Positions 59,678 through 64,000 of a stretch of DNA of 64,000 nucleotides are shown piece after piece. The position numbers and the translations under genes are program-made. Each line of letters opens with the position of its first letter. Position 1 is the first letter of the stretch. The stretch comes from Rotaria sp. Silwood1. Taxonomy: Eukaryota; Rotifera; Eurotatoria; Philodinida; Philodinidae. The notes under the pieces were generated by a model. The model ran no database searches, had not been told where the DNA came from, and saw nothing but the letters and a program-made list of their open reading frames with translations. The stretch spans positions 190,618 to 254,617 of the forward strand of contig CAJNOP010000098.1 of the NCBI GenBank assembly GCA_905250075.1, written 5' to 3'.

Positions 59678-62600
59678 CTATAATATGTAACATGAAACAA
59701 ATGATTAAAATAGACAATCTTTTCTCTTAACATTTTTGCGAAAAAATGAGTCATTATAAGAAAAAGTCGCTTGAAGATTACTGACATACCAAAAAATCGA
59801 TTTGCGACCGTCAAATAATGCTCAATAAAAGACGCTGTCAATCCTCTTGCTATCGTATCATTTTAGATGTTTTGTGCTAAGGAGACTTTTACAAGATGAT
59901 ACTTTCTTACCAAATTTTGGCTAATTTTAAGGTTTTCACTCTATCTATTTGTGAACACCAACGATACTTATTACCAATCTCGACTCCAATGCTGTTTTCT
60001 TGTTTAGCTTCTTATGAAACTAGTGCTCTACAATATCCAACATTCACTAGAACACGACCAGAAAAATTGGATTCATTATAGACCTATGTTATTCAATTCT
60101 TAACTTTGATCCTAATAATTATAGAATAGTTTTTTTGTATTCCATTGTGGAAAGAAATATGTCATTTTGACAACTTGGATCAAATTCTTAGATATATGAG
60201 AGCGATATTTTTCTGAATTCTTCTGTTGAGACCCTGCACTTCATCCTTCTGATCCTCAGAAACCATTCGATGATTACTTAGTATTTTAAAATCTATCGAC
60301 ATGGTACTTTGGCTAGTTTCTAATGCTTTTTGACTGTTCGTGTAGAATGAAATTTCTGAGATAAGACAAAAATAGAATGGGATATATAATACAGCAAAAG
60401 TGACAAATTGTCATATATGAGTGTCCTAATATGTAATTCACGCCCAAATTTACTGAACTCATAATATCAGGTTGACCAAATACTCTCAAATATTGCCGAA
60501 ACAGAAGTTGAGGCATGTGCACACTGAAAGCTTGGAAAAAATATCGCTGCACTGTTGAGATATTGAAGTATTACGATGAGTTTAAGTGAAAATCAGCTAT
60601 TTCGAAGCATTTTCTCTGAGAGCTAGTTCACTAGTATGATAAAGTAAATTTGAAAAAATGATCATAACGATAAGATAAGTAGCTGATAAGACCTTCAACG
60701 AGCACTTTTGGACGCATTTTTGAGATTTATTTCTCTCGATCAATAAAAGTTCATCAAATAACACTTAGCACCTAGAGGATCACGATCATTACTTACTCTG
60801 ACAAAACTTTCAACATTGCATTGGATTGTCTTTCTGAAACATAGTTACTCTAATAACTAAGTGGGCATTATGCGATCTATCAGAGTGTGAAAGTAAAACG
60901 AGAAAGTGAATAGAAGAGAAAAAACACGTTCAAGCTTCGTTGAGTTTCATAGTTTAGAGTACCAGGAATCTCTATCTGAAAACTTATACAAAGTGTCAGT
61001 TCAAGAAAGTAATTTAATTAATAAAGTTTAGTTGAAATCGACTAGAACTTGCTATTTTTAGTTTGAAGTTTGATACTTCTTTCTCTAGTAAATACCACAT
61101 CATCATGAAAAACGCTTGAATGAACATCTGCGAACCGATTTTTGGTGCTCATACTGTCTTTCTCATGCTGAATATAAAGAAAAACTTTACATGCTACTAA
61201 GAAATTTCATTTTATATACTTCAAAGTTGATTATCCTTTTTGTTATGCAAAAACGAATATCATAAGTAAATTAACCAGGAATAAGTGGCTAGTTTGCCAG
61301 ATACTGGAATAGTATAACATTCTCCGAACATATCAAGCTAAATTAATAATATAATCAAATTCGATAGAGACAACGGGTGTAATTAATCTATGCAACGCAT
61401 ATGAAGAGTGGCTGTGAACGAAACATCTTCTATAGATAAAAAAAAACATCTTTTGATATAAAACGTACCTCACGTCATGGATCCTATTGAAGCAATAAAA
61501 ATTCGAAAATGATTCATATTCATGCATTTTTTCGAGTTATCGACATCTTAATTAGTTGTTGCACTAAAGTCATTGAGTATCGAAAACAAACTGAACGACA
61601 GGCTTTCGACTTGACTTTTTATCCGTGAAGAGGTCTTATGTCGACTGTAGTGCGCTGGACGATACTTATATCTCTCACTTCTTTTATTTTGGAGACTTTC
61701 ATTTTTTAGATTTACTTCGCTATTAACTAGAAGTGCTCAATCAGTATTATATTACAGGAAAATGGATTATCACAATTTGTATCAATCTAGTCTCTTGGAA
61801 AACCTTTTTTATGATTTCGACCGAATGTCAAGAAAGTTTGACGTCAAAGACTCCCAAGTCGTAGTTTTTAGATTGTTCTAATCTAAAAATTCTTCTTCTA
61901 CTGTTTAGCCCATTATCGTGTTCACATTGAATTAGGGAAGAGACGATGCAAAAGTTCTTGGAAAAAGGTTAGATTCTGTTGAATTTTCAAAGATGATGGA
62001 AAATCAACTCTTATCAATTAGATAATGGATGGTTTCTAATTTATAAGAACATATTGCGCACACTTGTACACATGTGTCTCCAAACTCATTTGACTTTTGT
62101 ATGATCCTGCCTAATATGTTAATTTTGCATGATATGTACAAAACAATATAAGGTTATGTCACACTTATAAATCGTTATCGACTAATTTTGGCAGGAAATT
62201 CATATGCATTTATAATTCAAAAAAATTTTTCACCTTCAACATAATTTCCCGCAAGTAATTAAAACCAAATGGACTATGATCTATCAAATATTAGAGAGAC
62301 CATAAAAGTATATATATATGTGAATATAAACTTTATTTGACAGTTCGTTCGAACTTAACGAAAAATTTGCCACTGAAAGGCTTACTATTACCTAGATTTT
62401 ACAATTTAATTCCATGTAATCCCTAAGCCACGAATTGTTGACAAACCGAAACATGTTGTAAACGGAAGTTGTTTCTCTGAGAGACTTTTATGCAGTTACA
62501 CAATTTGAAAGTCACTTTATCTTACAAAGATCTGTCTTTCTTGAGGCACAAAATATTTTTCACTGTAAAAAGTTAGATTTTTCCAGAAACTTTTGCATTA

Positions 62601-63857
62601 TCTTTCATAATCAATTTGACTTTGACCCAATAGAACAGAGAACTAGAATAAAGCTGGGGCTTGAATTTTATCCTTGTACATCGTCAGACTATATATGTTT
62701 GTTTAATTGTTGTTGTCTCATGAACTCTCTATATTTATACTTTCTGTGGCAGCTTCTAATAAATTTTTAATAAAAGGCATAGATTGACCTGGTAATGATG
62801 TTTGAAAACAACTCCGAGCTTTCAACTGGAGAGAATATACCCGAAGGTATCAGTGAGGCCCTATATATTTTATTATTCTATGATTTATCCACGAGTATCT
62901 TGGTGGAAAATAAGTTTTTCTTAGGAAATAAGGAAACATGATTCGATTGAACTTAAAGCTCAACTTTGACAATTTTCTTAATCGTTGTATATGACTTTTT
63001 GTATATTGTGCGGTTGAGTTACCACACGTAAGTTAAACTTATACCTGCCCTCAAACCTTGGAACAATCGATTCGCGAACATTTCGTGAATCTATATTGGT
63101 GTGTTTCGGAGTAGTATTGTCTCACGTTTTATACTCAATAGATGGAGTCTTAGAGGTCTAAACGCATCTAAAATATCGCACAAATGAGTCACTGAGTTGT
63201 GACCTTCTGAGATAGTTGTTCGTTGTACCTTTATGTTGGCTATCTAGAGTAATATGACTCTCGAAAGGTGTTCTATTTATAATGGTTTGTACGATTGAGC
63301 TGTTTCGAAGGAATGACTGTTAGGACTCATGGCATGCAATAAAATATTAGAAGATTCAGAAAAAAAAGATTACTAATCGTTGAGAGAAATCGGCAGTCTA
63401 GATAGGTTACATAAAACAACAAACTATTCTATAGAAGATGTACCGTGCCAACACATTCAATGATTCATATGTGAATCCACATTAACCAGTCATCCTAGAT
63501 ATTTGAATGATATATATCATTCAAACTATAGTACAAAAGATTCTACTCATAGAACTAAAAAAATTTATCGATTATACGGCGAGTAGCGTTATCTGTTTTT
63601 ACACTATAAGAAAATGTTATTGGACTTTTTTTCGATCCAAAGAGAGTGAATAAATAGCAGGCATATCAAATATTAGCTAAATTTCAAAAATGTTTCATTT
63701 TTTTTCGATTTACCTTGAGATTCGTGATGTTTTAGTCTGTGAATAATCAGGGCTTCGGTTTTTGGTATACTCTGGAAAGCTCAAACAGTACAGATTCAGT
63801 CCTGTGTATTATACTGCGTTTCTCATTGATATGACCTTTACAAAATGCTGTCAAATA
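59678..63857. other. Intergenic DNA, no supported gene
   Basis: Upstream side of gene B. No hydrophobic exon comparable to 33256-33401 was found by eye. Short frames (for example 59896-60081 and 60313-60552) are not supported. A direct/inverted word GAATGATATATATCATTCAA at about 63503 is a small perfect palindrome. Confidence 0.4.
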
Positions 63858-64000
63858 CAGGATGGTCCAAAAGTCGCCGGGCAGTCAGTCTTTAATTTTG
63901 AATAACTTTTGATAGAAGTAAGATAGAGAGCTGCGACTTTTACCGTTCGAAAGAGTGTTACTACATAGTTCCATGTTTTACGCAACGATCTTGTCTGATG
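63858..64000. mobile_element. MITE left end, truncated by the window
   Basis: After TA (63856-63857) the sequence reads CAGGATGGTCCAAAAGTCGC, a mariner-type start, then AATAACTTTTGATAGAAGTA, AGAGAGCTGCGACTTTTACC and GTTCGAAAGAG. The inner part matches the TIR of the 58006 element while the outermost 30 bases differ, so the two families share subterminal sequence. The right end lies outside the window. Confidence 0.65.

Noticed and set aside
33221-60000. Large-scale palindrome like those reported for bdelloid chromosomes
   Set aside because: Only the SEA-like exons match between the two strands; flanks and the other modules do not, so a local inverted gene duplication is the simpler reading.
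1-64000. tRNA, rRNA, retroelement polymerase or transposase genes
   Set aside because: None recognised by eye on either strand. A covariance-model scan and a translated search against transposase and reverse transcriptase profiles would be needed to exclude degraded copies.

Overview
The window is AT-rich, gene-poor, repeat-dense nuclear DNA from an animal. Three things point to a metazoan: a recognisable animal-type small-conductance Ca2+-activated K+ (SK/KCNN) channel gene, GT-AG introns of only about 54-75 bp alongside longer ones, and modular phase-1 extracellular exons (Thr-rich, Cys-rich, N-glycosylated). The mix of short introns, Helitrons, mariner/hAT-like MITEs and Cys-rich 'DGxxNEGEADxDCGG' modules would suit a rotifer or related small invertebrate. 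That assignment is inference; no marker gene proves it. Nothing looks bacterial or viral. There are three N gaps (14672-14771, 39305-39894, 50512-50611), and two or all three cut coding exons.

Layout. 1-13.6 kb: mostly featureless AT-rich DNA with one small candidate gene (3543-3752), one candidate exon (10354-10725, minus), foldback elements and a 957-bp TA-flanked MITE (7081-8037). 13.7-14.7 kb: 3' part of the SK channel gene on the minus strand, with two short introns and the 5' part lost in or beyond a gap. 14.86-15.38 kb: hAT-like MITE with a perfect 8-bp target duplication. 17-19.2 kb: a small hypothetical gene and a 1.45-kb foldback. 20.8-31.1 kb: a repeat block with two non-autonomous Helitrons, each filled with a 34-bp near-palindromic minisatellite, a 90-bp satellite (23.1-25.6 kb), a ~77-bp satellite (28.7-29.6 kb) and a decayed inverted relative of the minisatellite. 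33.2-40.3 kb (perhaps to 43.6 kb): a plus-strand gene for a modular membrane/extracellular protein (TM segment, SEA-like region with an Arg4 site, glycosylated Cys domain, long Thr-rich mucin-like stretch). 44-47.6 kb: a 93-bp satellite. 50.6-52.8 kb: minus-strand 53-residue Cys-rich modules, interrupted by a third Helitron. 58.0-58.6 kb: another MITE. 59.05-59.68 kb: minus-strand exons paralogous, exon for exon, to the plus-strand gene at 34 kb. The window ends inside another MITE.

The main biological story is a pair of convergently oriented paralogous surface-protein genes built from symmetrical phase-1 exons. The main mobile-element story is one Helitron family (three copies with intact termini) carrying an expanding/contracting palindromic minisatellite. 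The SK channel is notable for a non-canonical pore filter (TIGYN instead of TIGYG).
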